A DNA stretch of 64,000 nt, taken from contig NZ_CP024808.1 of assembly GCF_002787055.1 (NCBI RefSeq), positions 1,390,328 to 1,454,327 on the forward strand. The letters are read 5' to 3'. The DNA comes from Candidatus Nitrosotenuis aquarius. Lineage in GTDB: Archaea > Thermoproteota > Nitrososphaeria > Nitrososphaerales > Nitrosopumilaceae. The translations under genes were made by a program, and so were the position numbers. The notes beneath the pieces were generated by a model. The model saw only the letters and a list, made by a program, of their open reading frames with translations, had not been told where the DNA came from and ran no database searches. Below are positions 33,616-43,255 of this stretch, in pieces (the first letter of the stretch is position 1; every line of letters begins with the position of its first letter).

Positions 33616-33840
33616 ATGTCGTACGCCTATGTTTTGATAAACTGTGATCTTGGTTCAGAAGAACGAGTGTTATCTGAGCTAAAGTCAATCAAAAAGATCA
33701 AAGAAACCCATGGTGTCTTTGGAGCATACGATATTGTTGCCAAAGTAGAGGCGCCATCAGATAGTATGATCAAAGAAGTTGTCACTGGAAAAATTCGCTC
33801 AATAGACCGTGTCAGATCAACTCTGACACTGTGGGGGTAA
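33616..33840 (+). CDS. Stand-alone Lrp/AsnC ligand-binding (RAM) domain protein
   Basis: This 74-residue protein is only the RAM half of an Lrp-family regulator: MSYAYVLINCDLGSEERVL, THGVFGAYDIVAKVEA and RVRSTLTLWG. Such proteins bind amino acids and can oligomerise with full-length Lrp regulators. The ATG at 33616 is preferred over GTG 33607. The next gene starts in or just after its stop codon. Confidence 0.82.
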   Translation: MSYAYVLINCDLGSEERVLSELKSIKKIKETHGVFGAYDIVAKVEAPSDSMIKEVVTGKIRSIDRVRSTLTLWG

Positions 33841-33845
33841 GTATT

Positions 33846-34250
33846 GTGTCGCTTGTAAGCAAAATTCGTTATCCCACATATGATGAAAAATGCAAAAAAC
33901 TAACAATGGAAAAAGAAATACGATTTGCAGGAATCCTAGATGAATATGGCAAGCTGGTGGCGGGCGGATTCAAGGAAGGACTTTTGCCGTTAGAGGATGA
34001 CAAGAAAAAGCTATCCAGTTTTATGGAGTTTATCTCACAGATATCTCTGCGACATGAGCTGGACAAAGAGCTAGGACCAATCAACTATTTGGCCGCAAGG
34101 CGTGACAAGATAATTCTGCTGAGCTTTCCATTTCCAATTGCAAAGATGACTCTGCTGATTTCTGCCGATAGGTGCCTTGACATTGAGGGCTTGGCGTCTC
34201 ATGTCGTTGATGTCTTTAGTGCAGAGCAGGCAAGACTTGCCGAAAAATAG
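33846..34250 (+). CDS. DUF6659-like protein, possible phosphate/light-type sensor domain
   Basis: A 134-residue alpha/beta protein with EIRFAGILDEYGKLVAGGFKEG and LGPINYLAARRDKIILLSFPF, features of the thaumarchaeal DUF6659 family (roadblock- or PAS-like in appearance). A related but diverged copy is at 46076-46462. Starts considered are GTG 33846 and GTG 33831, which would overlap the RAM gene. Function is unknown; the fold suggests ligand or membrane-lipid sensing, which is inference. Confidence 0.6.
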   Translation: MSLVSKIRYPTYDEKCKKLTMEKEIRFAGILDEYGKLVAGGFKEGLLPLEDDKKKLSSFMEFISQISLRHELDKELGPINYLAARRDKIILLSFPFPIAKMTLLISADRCLDIEGLASHVVDVFSAEQARLAEK

Positions 34251-34361
34251 CGAATTTCGCAACAAACTCTTTGTATTTTAAGCAAATAGGCACAAAATAC
34301 CAAACAAATGTTTGATTTTTTGCCGGCATTCCTAAAATAACTTTAAGCTCAGAATTACACC

Positions 34362-34466
34362 ATGGAAATCTCAAAATGCGAATGCCCTCCAGGCTCTCCG
34401 ACATACGAAGACGATGAAGGAATGCTTATCTGCTCGTCTTGCGGCGGATGGGTCCAGCCAAGCTAG
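34362..34466 (+). CDS. Zinc-ribbon microprotein, 34 residues
   Basis: ATG 34362 to TAG 34466 encodes CECPPGSPTYEDDEGMLI followed by CSSCGGW. The CxC and CxxC pairs, 20 residues apart, would form one small zinc ribbon. A TATA-like ctttaagc lies 25 bases upstream. The last 4 bases overlap the convergent aTrm56 gene. No family recognised. Confidence 0.55.
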   Translation: MEISKCECPPGSPTYEDDEGMLICSSCGGWVQPS

Positions 34467-34990
34467 GATTTTTTTGACACTACCTGCTTGCCTTTTTCTG
34501 ATGGTATGATTTGTAATCTGCCACCATCAAATTTGGAATCAAACTGGGCTCCGCTCTGGATTCTATCTAGCACTATTGCCAGTGCACTTATCTCTGAATG
34601 GGGCTGGTTTCCAACTGCCACGTTATAGTCGGCGTTTTCATAGACGTCGCGCGGAACCTTTTCTGCACCAACCACAATCAGAATTTGTTTTTCCTTTGCG
34701 ATTTTTGCCTGTATGGAATTGATGTTTTGGCCATACATTGTAAGGTGGATTATTTTTACACCGTCCTTTTTCTTTGATTTTAGCAGTGTCCGCCAGTTCT
34801 CAATGTATTGTATTTCAAAGTCGCTTCCCCAGGACTTGTTTACTTTGGAAAGCGTTTCCTTGATTTCCGGGTTTATCTCATTCATGTAGATTTTTTTGGC
34901 GCCAAATGCGCGCGAGACCAGAGCAACATGGGTTGTGACTCTATCATCTCGGACTAGTCTTTGCCCTATTCGCAGTACTTCAATCGTCAT
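34463..34990 (-). CDS. tRNA (cytidine(56)-2'-O)-methyltransferase aTrm56
   Basis: A 175-residue SPOUT methyltransferase of archaea that methylates C56 in the T loop of tRNA. Visible are [20 protein letters not shown] with the RDxRxxTHV family motif, [28 protein letters not shown] as the knotted SAM site in two parts, and a short C-terminal tail. ATG 34990 is preferred, giving MTIEVLR, over 34999. It overlaps hflX by 11 bases. Confidence 0.92.
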   Translation of the reverse strand: MTIEVLRIGQRLVRDDRVTTHVALVSRAFGAKKIYMNEINPEIKETLSKVNKSWGSDFEIQYIENWRTLLKSKKKDGVKIIHLTMYGQNINSIQAKIAKEKQILIVVGAEKVPRDVYENADYNVAVGNQPHSEISALAIVLDRIQSGAQFDSKFDGGRLQIIPSEKGKQVVSKKS

Positions 34991-36110
34991 CTTGTTCATA
35001 GAATTTTGATAGGTCTTGCTTTCTTGGGATTTCTTTTATTTGCTGTGGGGGATTAGAGATCATTTTTTTGACCAGCTCGAGCAGCTTTGGAATGTTTTGC
35101 TGGGTCACTGCAGAGACTGGTACCCATTTTTTGCTGTTTGTTAGTCCAATGAATTCCGCCTTTTGGAGTATTTGGTCTGGCTCTGCTAGGTCAGACTTGT
35201 TTAGGGCATAGATTACACGTTCTTGGTCTACGTCGAGGTCAGCCATGGTTTTGAGGCAGCTCCGGTATTTTTTGCGCAGCTCCACCTCCGAATCTGAAAT
35301 GTCAATTACCACAATTACCACTTCGGCGTACTTGAGCTCCTCTAGTGTTGACTTGAAGGCCTCTATCATGTATGCTGGTAATTTAGAGATGAACCCTACT
35401 GTATCTGAAATCAGGACTGGGTCTTTGTCGATTAGGACCTTTCGCGTTGTGGTAGATAGTGTTGTGAATAGTTCTGGGCTTTCCTGCTTTGTCTCGCCTG
35501 TCAGCAAATTAAACAGGGTTGTCTTGCCAGCAGAGGTGTATCCTGCAAGTGATATTGTTTTGAGGCCGACACGCCTTCTTGCCTCTCGGTGTAGTGCCCG
35601 CTGCTTGCCCATCTTTTCCAGTTTGGATTTTACTGACTTCATTCTGTTTTGAATGTCGTTGTAATACGAATCTACTTCGTACATGCCTATTCCCATGAAT
35701 CCGGGCTGCTCGCCCTGTTTTGCTAGTCGGACCTTTTCCTTTGCCCTTGACATTTCATATCGGAACTGGGCCAGCTTGATCTGCAAGTGAGATTCGGAAC
35801 TTGTGGCACGCCTCTCAAAGATTTCCAAGATTAGTGATTCCCTGTCTAGGATGTTGATTTTGAGCTTTGATGCCAGATTGTAGTTCTGACTTGGCTTGAG
35901 AATTTCATCATAAATTAGAACATCCGGCTTTATTCTGTCTGAGATTTCCTTTATCTCTAGCATCTTGCCCTCGCCAATTCCATATCTTGCCTTGTTGAGA
36001 AATTTCTGGCGAATCAGCTTGTCTACTTTGTAGCCTGCTGCTTCACACAAACCATAGGCCTCCCTTATGGTGTCTTCGTTGTCATATGTGATTAGAATCG
36101 CGCTTAGCAT
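34980..36110 (-). CDS. hflX: GTPase HflX
   Basis: The 376-residue GTPase has an N-terminal HflX ATP/ribosome-binding part ([22 protein letters not shown]) and the Obg-like G domain: G1 [13 protein letters not shown]3 [11 protein letters not shown]4 NKSD and G5 SAVT. HflX splits or rescues ribosomes under heat stress. The operon context with aTrm56 and the PhoU-like gene upstream is common in Nitrososphaerota. The C-terminal lid ends in acidic EQDDD. Confidence 0.95.
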   Translation of the reverse strand: MLSAILITYDNEDTIREAYGLCEAAGYKVDKLIRQKFLNKARYGIGEGKMLEIKEISDRIKPDVLIYDEILKPSQNYNLASKLKINILDRESLILEIFERRATSSESHLQIKLAQFRYEMSRAKEKVRLAKQGEQPGFMGIGMYEVDSYYNDIQNRMKSVKSKLEKMGKQRALHREARRRVGLKTISLAGYTSAGKTTLFNLLTGETKQESPELFTTLSTTTRKVLIDKDPVLISDTVGFISKLPAYMIEAFKSTLEELKYAEVVIVVIDISDSEVELRKKYRSCLKTMADLDVDQERVIYALNKSDLAEPDQILQKAEFIGLTNSKKWVPVSAVTQQNIPKLLELVKKMISNPPQQIKEIPRKQDLSKFYEQDDD

Positions 36111-36123
36111 TGTACAATTCCGG

Positions 36124-37170
36124 CTATGGTCGTTTTCTTAACAACTTTTCTACGTTCATGTTAAGTACGATTTCTGCAATGTCTGATGCGTATTCAGCAA
36201 TTCTTGCTATGTTTTCCGCCATTCTTCTTATTCGGTAGGCCTCTTCTTCGTCTTTTATGGCCTTGACGGACTCGATTATCTTTTTCTCGTATTTTGATAA
36301 TTCTGATGCCTTTTCAATTGCCTTCTCTGCCTGCGCAAAGTCTTCTTTGAACAATGCCAGGCATGCTTGGTCCAAGACAGATATTGCAAAGTCGTTTAGG
36401 TCCTCAATTTTCTCCATTGCGTCCACTCTTACTGATTCTTTGAATTCCAGCAGGTCCTTGGCAATCAGTACTGCGTGGTCGCCTGTTCGCTCTATGTTTT
36501 TGACAATCAGTCGGTATCCGAGGCACTGTCGCGCGTTTGTAAAGCCCATTTCATGCAACATGTACTCATTTTGTATTGCGATCTTTAGTTGTCGAATAAT
36601 GTAAAATCCGAACCTGTCTACTTCGTCATCAGAGTCGATTACCTCTTTTGCAAGCTCCAAGTTTGCTTCTCTTACCGCAAGTAATGCGTCCTTGAGCATT
36701 GACTTTGCCAGGTGAAGCATTCGCTTAAAGGCGCCGTCAACAGTTAATTCTAATAAATTCACCAAGACCTGAATTGTTATGCCGTCAACAGAATCTGAAA
36801 TTATTTCTGCGCCCATCAGCATTCCCTTGACTGCTGACTTGATTGCAGTTCTCTGGCCTGGCTGGAGTCTGTCTCCCTTTGGCTTTATCTGAATTGTCTT
36901 GTAGCCAAGAAAATACAATGATACCAGCTTGCGAACAATTGCGGCATTGTTGTCTTCGCGTGTTATCTCTAAAACTGCCTCTTCGCCCTGTGATGATTTT
37001 GTTTGGTCTTTGGAAGGAATTATTTTGAGTGCCGATCTTCCCTCCCGAGTTATGGTTATTTGGTCTCCTTGCTTTAGGCCCAGCTCCATAATCCACTGTT
37101 TTGGTAATGACACTATATAGGAGGATTTTCCGGTAAACTGTATTCGTCTTGTCTCTTCTCTCTCTGACAT
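36124..37170 (-). CDS. phoU: PhoU-domain protein with SpoVT/AbrB DNA-binding N-terminus
   Basis: The 348-residue protein carries an N-terminal SpoVT-AbrB swapped-hairpin domain ([26 protein letters not shown]) and two PhoU three-helix bundles (about 100-330) with the acidic metal-binding faces DEVDRFGF and [13 protein letters not shown]. In archaea this form is thought to regulate phosphate transport directly. It is 13 bases from hflX on the same strand. No pst genes are in the window. Confidence 0.92.
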   Translation of the reverse strand: MSEREETRRIQFTGKSSYIVSLPKQWIMELGLKQGDQITITREGRSALKIIPSKDQTKSSQGEEAVLEITREDNNAAIVRKLVSLYFLGYKTIQIKPKGDRLQPGQRTAIKSAVKGMLMGAEIISDSVDGITIQVLVNLLELTVDGAFKRMLHLAKSMLKDALLAVREANLELAKEVIDSDDEVDRFGFYIIRQLKIAIQNEYMLHEMGFTNARQCLGYRLIVKNIERTGDHAVLIAKDLLEFKESVRVDAMEKIEDLNDFAISVLDQACLALFKEDFAQAEKAIEKASELSKYEKKIIESVKAIKDEEEAYRIRRMAENIARIAEYASDIAEIVLNMNVEKLLRKRP

Positions 37171-37303
37171 AACTACATGAATTTAATTTATCTATATAGA
37201 TGTGTCCTGTGATATATACTCACAAGCCAAGACGCATATTTTACAAACCTATCATCATATGGTAATACCTATTTACAATATACAAATTCTAAAAATCAAG
37301 AAT

Positions 37304-38956
37304 ATGCACAACAGGCATTTTGATTTTATTGTATTGGGGGGCTCTTTGTTTATCACATTTGCCATACTTGGATTGTTTTACAGCTATATTTTGATCCAAA
37401 AAGACAACGAGTTTGATCTAATTGCAAAGGATCTGGCTTCTTCAATAGAAAGCAGATTGGTAAACTATGAGCAAGTCCTCTTTGCCACACAGGGGCTCTT
37501 TGCCAGCTCAGACCAAGTAACCTCAGAGGAATGGCAAACCTTTGTAAAAAACCAGCAAATTGAAACCAGATTTCCGGGAGTGCAGGTGACAGGCTATTCA
37601 CAAAAAATAGGAAATGCTGATGATCTAGCACAACACATACAACAAATGCAATCTGTATATCCAAATTATTCAGTTAGGCCAGACACTCCGCGAGACGAAT
37701 ATCATTCAATTATCTATATCGAACCAGTCAACACTAGAAATCTCCAGGCACTTGGTTACGACATGTTCTCAGAACCTGTGAGACGCGCAGCGATGGAAAA
37801 GGCATGTGACACTAATACTGCAACAATTTCTGGCAAAGTTATCTTGGTGCAAGAAATAACACAGGATGTCCAGCCTGGATTTCTGATGTATCTTCCGGTA
37901 TACAAAAACAACATGCCGCACGAATCCGTTGAAGAAAAACAGGCTGCGTTGCAAGGATTTGTTTATATTGCATTTAGGGCACATGACTTGTTCGATGCAA
38001 TGCTGCCTAGCCTAGGTGCAGTACAACACAACGATATGAGAATCAAAGTTTATGATTCAGCAAAATCTGAAGAAAATCTCCTTTATGACTCTAAAATAAA
38101 TACACCTGATGGCTCTTGGCACAAATCAGCAGAGATAGACTTTGGCCATCGAACATGGATAGTGGAATTTAGCCGTCCTAACACGTTTAGTGACTTTGAG
38201 ACCGCGATTATGGTTGCGGTGCCTGCAATAGGAGTATCGATGAGCGCCTTTGTCTTCATAGCAATTCGCTCAAACCAGAGAAACATTGACAGAATAACGA
38301 GGCTAAACGAGGATCTTCTAAAAAGTGAAAAGCTCTCTGCGGTAGGACAACTTGCAAGCAGACTTGCACACGATATCCGAAACCCAATATCTGTTATAAA
38401 AAATACAGTCGAGATAGCAAAAAACAACAAAACACTTGATGAGAAAATGATATCCCAGCTAGACAGAATAGAGCGAGCTGCATCAAAAATCAACTATCTG
38501 GTCAGCGACACGCTAGACTTTGTGAGAACTACACAACTACAAATTAAGGAAAACTCGGTCAAAAAAATCCTCTTACTTGTTGCTGATAGAATAGACAAGC
38601 CTTCCACCATAACAATAAACCTGCCAGAAAATGATCACACCATAAAATGTGACGCAGAAAAACTCGAAGTGGCAATTGCAAACATTATGACAAATGCAAT
38701 TCAAGCAATGGATGGCGAAGGAACAATAAACATCAGGGTAAATGATCAAGACAAGTTCTTTACAATAGAAATTGAAAACTCGGGACCTGAAATTCCTGAA
38801 AACATCACATCAAAAATATTCGAGCCATTATTTACTACCAAGCCAAAGGGAACTGGTCTTGGCCTTGCTACTGTCAAAAACATCATAGAGCAACACGGCG
38901 GGACAATTTACGTAAAGAACAACCCAACAATCTTTACGATATCTCTGCCAAAATAG
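37304..38956 (+). CDS. CHASE-domain sensor histidine kinase
   Basis: About 550 residues from ATG 37304; longer in-frame starts at 37259 and 37202 exist. A TATA-like caatataca at 37276 puts transcription start at the chosen ATG. Order: transmembrane helix, extracellular CHASE sensor (residues ~40-300, with the motif YHSIIYIEPVN), second helix, HisKA dimerisation region with phospho-acceptor His in SRLAHDIRNPISVI, and HATPase (N box NIMTNAIQAM, G boxes GTGLGLATVKNII). No receiver or regulator is adjacent. The ligand is unknown; CHASE domains often sense cytokinin-like or short peptides. Confidence 0.9.
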   Translation: MHNRHFDFIVLGGSLFITFAILGLFYSYILIQKDNEFDLIAKDLASSIESRLVNYEQVLFATQGLFASSDQVTSEEWQTFVKNQQIETRFPGVQVTGYSQKIGNADDLAQHIQQMQSVYPNYSVRPDTPRDEYHSIIYIEPVNTRNLQALGYDMFSEPVRRAAMEKACDTNTATISGKVILVQEITQDVQPGFLMYLPVYKNNMPHESVEEKQAALQGFVYIAFRAHDLFDAMLPSLGAVQHNDMRIKVYDSAKSEENLLYDSKINTPDGSWHKSAEIDFGHRTWIVEFSRPNTFSDFETAIMVAVPAIGVSMSAFVFIAIRSNQRNIDRITRLNEDLLKSEKLSAVGQLASRLAHDIRNPISVIKNTVEIAKNNKTLDEKMISQLDRIERAASKINYLVSDTLDFVRTTQLQIKENSVKKILLLVADRIDKPSTITINLPENDHTIKCDAEKLEVAIANIMTNAIQAMDGEGTINIRVNDQDKFFTIEIENSGPEIPENITSKIFEPLFTTKPKGTGLGLATVKNIIEQHGGTIYVKNNPTIFTISLPK

Positions 38957-38994
38957 CATTTTGACATATTAATGGAATTACACTGGAATAATCA

Positions 38995-39468
38995 TTGGAT
39001 CCAGTAGTAAAGCTAAAACACACAATTGATGCGCTCTTTGGAAACGGAATATCAAAGAACCTGCCCAAAGAAATAGAGATGACATTTTCCAAAAAGACAG
39101 GCAGAATTCGGGAAGTATATCATGACAAAAAACTGCTCTGCACTCTGCGAATTGACGGAGGCCTGGCAATTTCGCCGTACTTTGCGCAAATTTTACTCAA
39201 GAACAAAAAGTTCCGCCAAAACTGCGTCGAGGTAAATGACGATTCTGCGCCATTTGTTCGGGACGGCAAGTCGGTTTTTTGCAAGCATGTTACTTGGGCC
39301 GGCAAAAACATCCTCATTGGAGCAGACGTTCCGGTATTATACCAAAATGAGGTGATTGCTGTGGGGCGCGCAATTGTAAATTCGGAGATGATGGGCACGC
39401 TAAAGCGCGGAGTTGCGATCAAGGTGCGAGATAGTTTAAAAAATAGTTTGGAGCAAAAAAAGACATGA
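38995..39468 (+). CDS. PUA-domain RNA-binding protein
   Basis: The 157-residue protein has a short N-terminal pre-PUA domain and a C-terminal PUA domain (about 75-155: GKSVFCKHVTWAGKNILIGADVPV and AVGRAIVNSEMM). It likely binds RNA, as in MCT-1/DENR-related or archaeal tRNA guanine transglycosylase partner proteins. It starts at TTG 38995 and overlaps the NAC gene by 4 bases, implying a translation-linked role. Confidence 0.85.
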   Translation: MDPVVKLKHTIDALFGNGISKNLPKEIEMTFSKKTGRIREVYHDKKLLCTLRIDGGLAISPYFAQILLKNKKFRQNCVEVNDDSAPFVRDGKSVFCKHVTWAGKNILIGADVPVLYQNEVIAVGRAIVNSEMMGTLKRGVAIKVRDSLKNSLEQKKT

Positions 39469-39806
39469 TGCGGGGAGGCAATCGCGAAATGCGAAGAATG
39501 CTGGACAGGATGGGCCTAGACATGAAAGAGCTCAGCAATGTTCAGGAGGTAATCATAAAAACCGACAAAAAAGAAATCATAATTACAAAACCGGCAGTGA
39601 CAGAAATGAAGTCAAAGGACAATTCCATTTTCCAGGTAATTGCGGATTCCTATGAGGAAAAGGAGCTAGAGACTCCTATTTTTTCAGAAGACGATATCAT
39701 GCTCATATGCAGTCAGGCAAACGTCACCCCAGAAGTGGCAACAAACGCCCTAAAGGAAACCGGCGGCGATCTATCACGGGCAATCTTGCTTCTTACCACA
39801 AAATGA
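39465..39806 (+). CDS. nac: Nascent polypeptide-associated complex protein (aNAC)
   Basis: A 113-residue protein with an N-terminal NAC beta domain (REMRRMLDRMGLDMKELSNVQEVIIKTDKKE) and a C-terminal UBA helix trio (EDDIMLICSQANVTPEVATNALKETGGDLSRAILLL). It binds nascent chains at the ribosome exit. The gene overlaps the PUA gene by 4 bases (ATGA). Confidence 0.95.
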   Translation: MMRGGNREMRRMLDRMGLDMKELSNVQEVIIKTDKKEIIITKPAVTEMKSKDNSIFQVIADSYEEKELETPIFSEDDIMLICSQANVTPEVATNALKETGGDLSRAILLLTTK

Positions 39807-39842
39807 AGAATTTAATTAGCCGTACGGGCGGGTTTTAGCTGT

Positions 39843-40196
39843 ATGAAGGACGCACCAGCTCAAAGCGTAGTTGCAGATTCCAAGGTAAGCAAAATTATCA
39901 AGTCCCTAGCAGAACTAGAGGACGATCTGGACTCGTTAAACATCAAGGTGGCAGATATGAAAAAAAGCCTCAGTACACACGCCCAAAAAGAGATCGACTC
40001 CCTTAGAGAAAAGGTAACCCAGATGGCAATGCAAGAAGCAGAAGCCATGATCTCAGAGACCCGGGTAAGAGCGGAAAGCCAGGCAAAGAAAATAGCAGCA
40101 GACGGTGCAGCAAAACTGGATAAAACACGTGCAACCATTGATTCCAAGTTTAATGAAGCAGTTGACAGCGTAGTGTCAACAATTCTCAAGCTGTAA
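39843..40196 (+). CDS. A-type ATP synthase peripheral-stalk-like (AhaH) protein
   Basis: The 117-residue protein is nearly all helix, with a heptad pattern (LAELEDDLDSLNIKVADMKKSL, then EAEAMISETRVRAESQAKKI) like the stalk subunit H of A-type ATP synthases. No other ATP synthase gene is nearby, so an unrelated coiled-coil protein is possible. Transcription is preceded by aatttaatta at about 39810. Confidence 0.5.
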   Translation: MKDAPAQSVVADSKVSKIIKSLAELEDDLDSLNIKVADMKKSLSTHAQKEIDSLREKVTQMAMQEAEAMISETRVRAESQAKKIAADGAAKLDKTRATIDSKFNEAVDSVVSTILKL

Positions 40197-40249
40197 AGCC
40201 TTAAATCGCTTATTGTATCACAAACAGTATCAGCACCGTACAACAATGT

Positions 40250-40882
40250 CGTATTGGTATTGCCACCACCCAGGGTAAATCCTACTTTCAGTTTGTCAAG
40301 GCACTCAGGTTTTTGAACCTAGAATACGACTCTATCGTGCCCGATCAGATCCCAACATATCCAGGAAGCCTCATATTTACAACAGAGGGCGAGTCGCCTA
40401 GATTTGCAAGTCAAGCAATCCTAAATGAAGAGATTCTCCAGCAGGACCCGACAGTAATCCAAGGAATTATTATAGAAAAGCTGGACTCGGGACTAAACCC
40501 GTCTGAGCTATTAATTGGAATAGATCCGGGGCAGCGAATAGGAATATCGGTCAGCTATTTTGGCAGGGAAATAGAGCGCGGACTGTACACGTCTCCAGAA
40601 GATCTAGCATCACATGTCGCAAAAATCCTTGGAGGCCTTCGAGCAGAGCGCAAGCTGGTGCGAATTGGAAACGGCAACATGCAGGTAGCAAAGCAAATCA
40701 CCACGCAGCTAAACCTCAAGTTCTGCTCTCACTTTGAGCTGGAATTTGTAGATGAGAGAAAGACAACAAAGAAAATCAAAAACTACAACAAACGTGGCAA
40801 GCGCGATATGCTTTCAGCTAGGTTCATTGCGCAAAGGGAGGGCTATAGGCACTTTGTGCTGCCGTTGTCACGCACAGGCTAG
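40250..40882 (+). CDS. RNase H-fold (RuvC-like) protein with unclear start
   Basis: The protein-like frame runs from about 40250 (IGIATTQGKSYFQFV) to 40882. The first usable TTG in this frame is at 40313, which would remove the conserved-looking N-terminus. An ATG at 40246 is one base out of frame with it. The C-terminal part has an RNase H fold signature, IGIDPGQRIGISVSYFG, and a conserved VRIGNGN and DERKTTKK. Possible holocomplex is unknown. The N-terminal half (LIFTTEGESPRFASQ) matches no family I know. The start is either non-canonical or the gene has a one-base shift. Confidence 0.6.
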   Translation, partial: RIGIATTQGKSYFQFVKALRFLNLEYDSIVPDQIPTYPGSLIFTTEGESPRFASQAILNEEILQQDPTVIQGIIIEKLDSGLNPSELLIGIDPGQRIGISVSYFGREIERGLYTSPEDLASHVAKILGGLRAERKLVRIGNGNMQVAKQITTQLNLKFCSHFELEFVDERKTTKKIKNYNKRGKRDMLSARFIAQREGYRHFVLPLSRTG

Positions 40883-41113
40883 GATCTAAATTAAAAAAAC
40901 ACTCAAAAACAACCCAAACTCAGGCTCCAAGTACGTGTAATACTGTGCGTAAAAAAATCGTTAGATATTTATACAACTTTTCGAGTTTTTGTCAAATTGA
41001 TCAAGCTGATCGGCAAGATCGGTTAAAATTTCTATATTCTTTTCCCAAAAAATATGTAAAAAATATGGATCCATGCTTAAATATTTGCGATTCCTATAAT
41101 ATGCTGACAAAAT

Positions 41114-41542
41114 ATGACGTGTAAGGGAATTTGCTCCAGATACAAGGCACAAAAGCCGGTAGGAACTGGACGTTATGCTTCAGGTCAAAGACGTTGTCAA
41201 ATTTGTGAAATCTTCATCAAATGGGAAGGTCTCTGGTGCCCATGCTGTGGCTACAGACTGAGAACAAAACCACGAAATCTCAAATACAAGGCCAAGCTGC
41301 GCGCTAGAGTTGAAGCCGAAGCTCAAGAAGCAACAGGAATCAACTCCATTGAAACAGTGGAAGAGACTGTCGAAGTTGAAGAGCCAATAGTTGTAGAAGC
41401 CAAGCCAAAAAAGGCAAGAGCAACAAAGGCAAAGACTGCCAAGGTTGCAAAAACAACTAGAAAGGCCAAGACTTCCAAGTTCTCCAAAGCTGCAATCCAG
41501 GTAGAGGCCCAACCAGAAGAAGCGATAGCAATAAAGGCATAA
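41114..41542 (+). CDS. Zinc-ribbon protein with histone H1-like Lys/Ala tail
   Basis: Residues 1-55 are a paralogue of the 66-residue protein at 20161: CKGICSRYKA, QRRCQIC and CPCCGYRLRTKPR with the same spacing. The following 85 residues form an acidic stretch and then KPKKARATKAKTAKVAKTTR, a histone H1-like basic tail ending with QPEEAIAIKA. It may be a DNA- or RNA-binding protein. The ATG follows an AT-rich 231-base gap with a TATA-like cctataata at 41092. Confidence 0.78.
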   Translation: MTCKGICSRYKAQKPVGTGRYASGQRRCQICEIFIKWEGLWCPCCGYRLRTKPRNLKYKAKLRARVEAEAQEATGINSIETVEETVEVEEPIVVEAKPKKARATKAKTAKVAKTTRKAKTSKFSKAAIQVEAQPEEAIAIKA

Positions 41543-41559
41543 GTCTCATCTGGCATTTA

Positions 41560-41892
41560 ATGTCAAGTTCTGACCACAGCATGACTGTGGAGACAGAAAA
41601 TCGGAAATTCGATGTCAAAATCTTAAAGTACGAAAACGCTTTTTTCATTTCAATTTCTGAAGGTCTGATGCGGATCGGTGGTATGATCATATCAATTGCA
41701 ACCGGACCGACGCCAGTATCATCTGAGATTATTCCAATACGAGCAGACCTGATGTTTCTAAAGCTTATATCGCAAAAGATGGCATCTGAGGTTCGCGGCA
41801 TTTGCGTTGTGTCGCTGTCGGCACAAAAGGAACTTGGCGCAGGCCCAAGCAAGGTTCTAATTGAGAAGATAACGGAGGCAATAAGGAAATGA
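41560..41892 (+). CDS. Conserved hypothetical protein, 110 residues
   Basis: The 110-residue alpha/beta protein has alternating strands (NAFFISISEGLMRIGGMIISIA) and a C-terminal helix. It resembles small proteasome-assembly-chaperone-type proteins in size and pattern, but I cannot assert homology. It overlaps the UbiD gene by 4 bases, so it is likely co-translated with it. Starts considered: ATG 41560 and ATG 41581. Confidence 0.55.
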   Translation: MSSSDHSMTVETENRKFDVKILKYENAFFISISEGLMRIGGMIISIATGPTPVSSEIIPIRADLMFLKLISQKMASEVRGICVVSLSAQKELGAGPSKVLIEKITEAIRK

Positions 41893-43217
41893 CGGACCTG
41901 CGTAGCTACATCGGTCTAGTAAAAAAGATGGGCCAGCTGCACACAATATCAAAAAAGGTCTCTACTAAATTTGAAATTGCATCGCTTACTGCACAGGTGG
42001 ACGATGCAAACGCAATTCTATTTGAAAATATTAAAGAAAGCAAGCTAAGGCTGGTTGCAAACCTGGTTGGGAATCGGGCCAGATTTGCAAAGGCAGTCTC
42101 TGGCACAGAAGATACCATTCACCAAAAGGTAATCTCGGCTATTTCACATGCAAAAAAGCCCAAGGTAACGTCATCTGGCAAGTTCTTTGAAAACAAGTCG
42201 CACGACCTGTCCATTTTACCAATAGTTACTCATTTTGAAAAAGAATCTGGACCATTCATCACGTCTTCTATAATTTACTCGCAAAACTATGAGAAAAAGA
42301 CGCAAAACTCGTCATTTCATAGACTAATGCCAATAGACAAAACGCACTTTTCTGTCAGAATGGTGGAAGGCAGACACCTGCACCGCTCGTTTATGGATGC
42401 CAAAGAGCATGGTGAGGACCTCAAAGTAGCAATAACTGTCGGCGTTCATCCAGCAGTATCCATTGCAGGAGCATATCAGGCGGAATGGGGTGAAGACGAG
42501 CTGGATATTGCAAACGCGATTTTGGGCGGCAAGCTCACACTAACCAAATTACCGTATTCTGGAAGGATGGTTCCGTCTGGAACGGAAATCGTAATGGAGG
42601 GTAAAATTCTCTCTGATAAAACCCACAAGGAATGGATGGTCGAAATGCTTCGGACATATGATTTTGTCCGGGCCCAGCCGGTCTTTGAGCTGGAAAATCT
42701 CTACTATAGGAACAATGCAATATTTCACGATATTTTGGCAGGCTTTGCAGAACACCGACTGTTAATGGGAATGCCGATCGAGTCCAAGCTGAACCGAGAC
42801 GTCAAAAAGAAAATTCCGCAGACAAATAAAGTCGTCATGTCTGATGGTGGATGCAACTGGCTCCACGCCGTTGTACAAATATCAAAGAAAAACAAGGACG
42901 ACGGCAAAAAGGCGATCGCAGAAACATTTGCAGCCCATCGCTCACTCAAAATGGTAACTATAGTCGATGACGACATCGACCCATCCGACCCAGTACAGGT
43001 AGAATATGCAATGGCGACAAGATTCCAGGCGGACAGAAACCTTACCATAATAGAAAAGGTACGAGGCTCTAGTCTGGACCCGTCAAGTGATCAGAAAAAC
43101 CTACTCACTGCAAAACTCGGAATAGATGCTACACGGCCGCTGGACAAGCACCAAGAGGGATTTGAGATTGCCAAAATCCCAGGCGCAAAAAAATTTCCGT
43201 TAGACAAGTACCTATGA
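41889..43217 (+). CDS. ubiD: UbiD-family decarboxylase
   Basis: The 442-residue protein is a prenylated-FMN-dependent decarboxylase. Hallmarks are VGNRARFAKAV, KVAITVGVHPAVSIAG with the FMN-binding segment, the family ExxxxE motif region EDELDIANAI, and the C-terminal DQKNLLTAKLGIDATRPL. Archaeal UbiD may act in menaquinone/ubiquinone or aromatic acid pathways. No ubiX is visible in the window. The gene is coupled to the small upstream gene by ATGA. Confidence 0.93.
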   Translation: MTDLRSYIGLVKKMGQLHTISKKVSTKFEIASLTAQVDDANAILFENIKESKLRLVANLVGNRARFAKAVSGTEDTIHQKVISAISHAKKPKVTSSGKFFENKSHDLSILPIVTHFEKESGPFITSSIIYSQNYEKKTQNSSFHRLMPIDKTHFSVRMVEGRHLHRSFMDAKEHGEDLKVAITVGVHPAVSIAGAYQAEWGEDELDIANAILGGKLTLTKLPYSGRMVPSGTEIVMEGKILSDKTHKEWMVEMLRTYDFVRAQPVFELENLYYRNNAIFHDILAGFAEHRLLMGMPIESKLNRDVKKKIPQTNKVVMSDGGCNWLHAVVQISKKNKDDGKKAIAETFAAHRSLKMVTIVDDDIDPSDPVQVEYAMATRFQADRNLTIIEKVRGSSLDPSSDQKNLLTAKLGIDATRPLDKHQEGFEIAKIPGAKKFPLDKYL

Positions 43218-43255
43218 TGACTAATGTTTTTTAGATCAGGTCTGGTGATTATACC

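Noticed and set aside
40930-41110. Possible RNA in the 40883-41113 gap
   Set aside because: It has short gatc repeats only and no stable helix or protein frame; I see nothing further in it.
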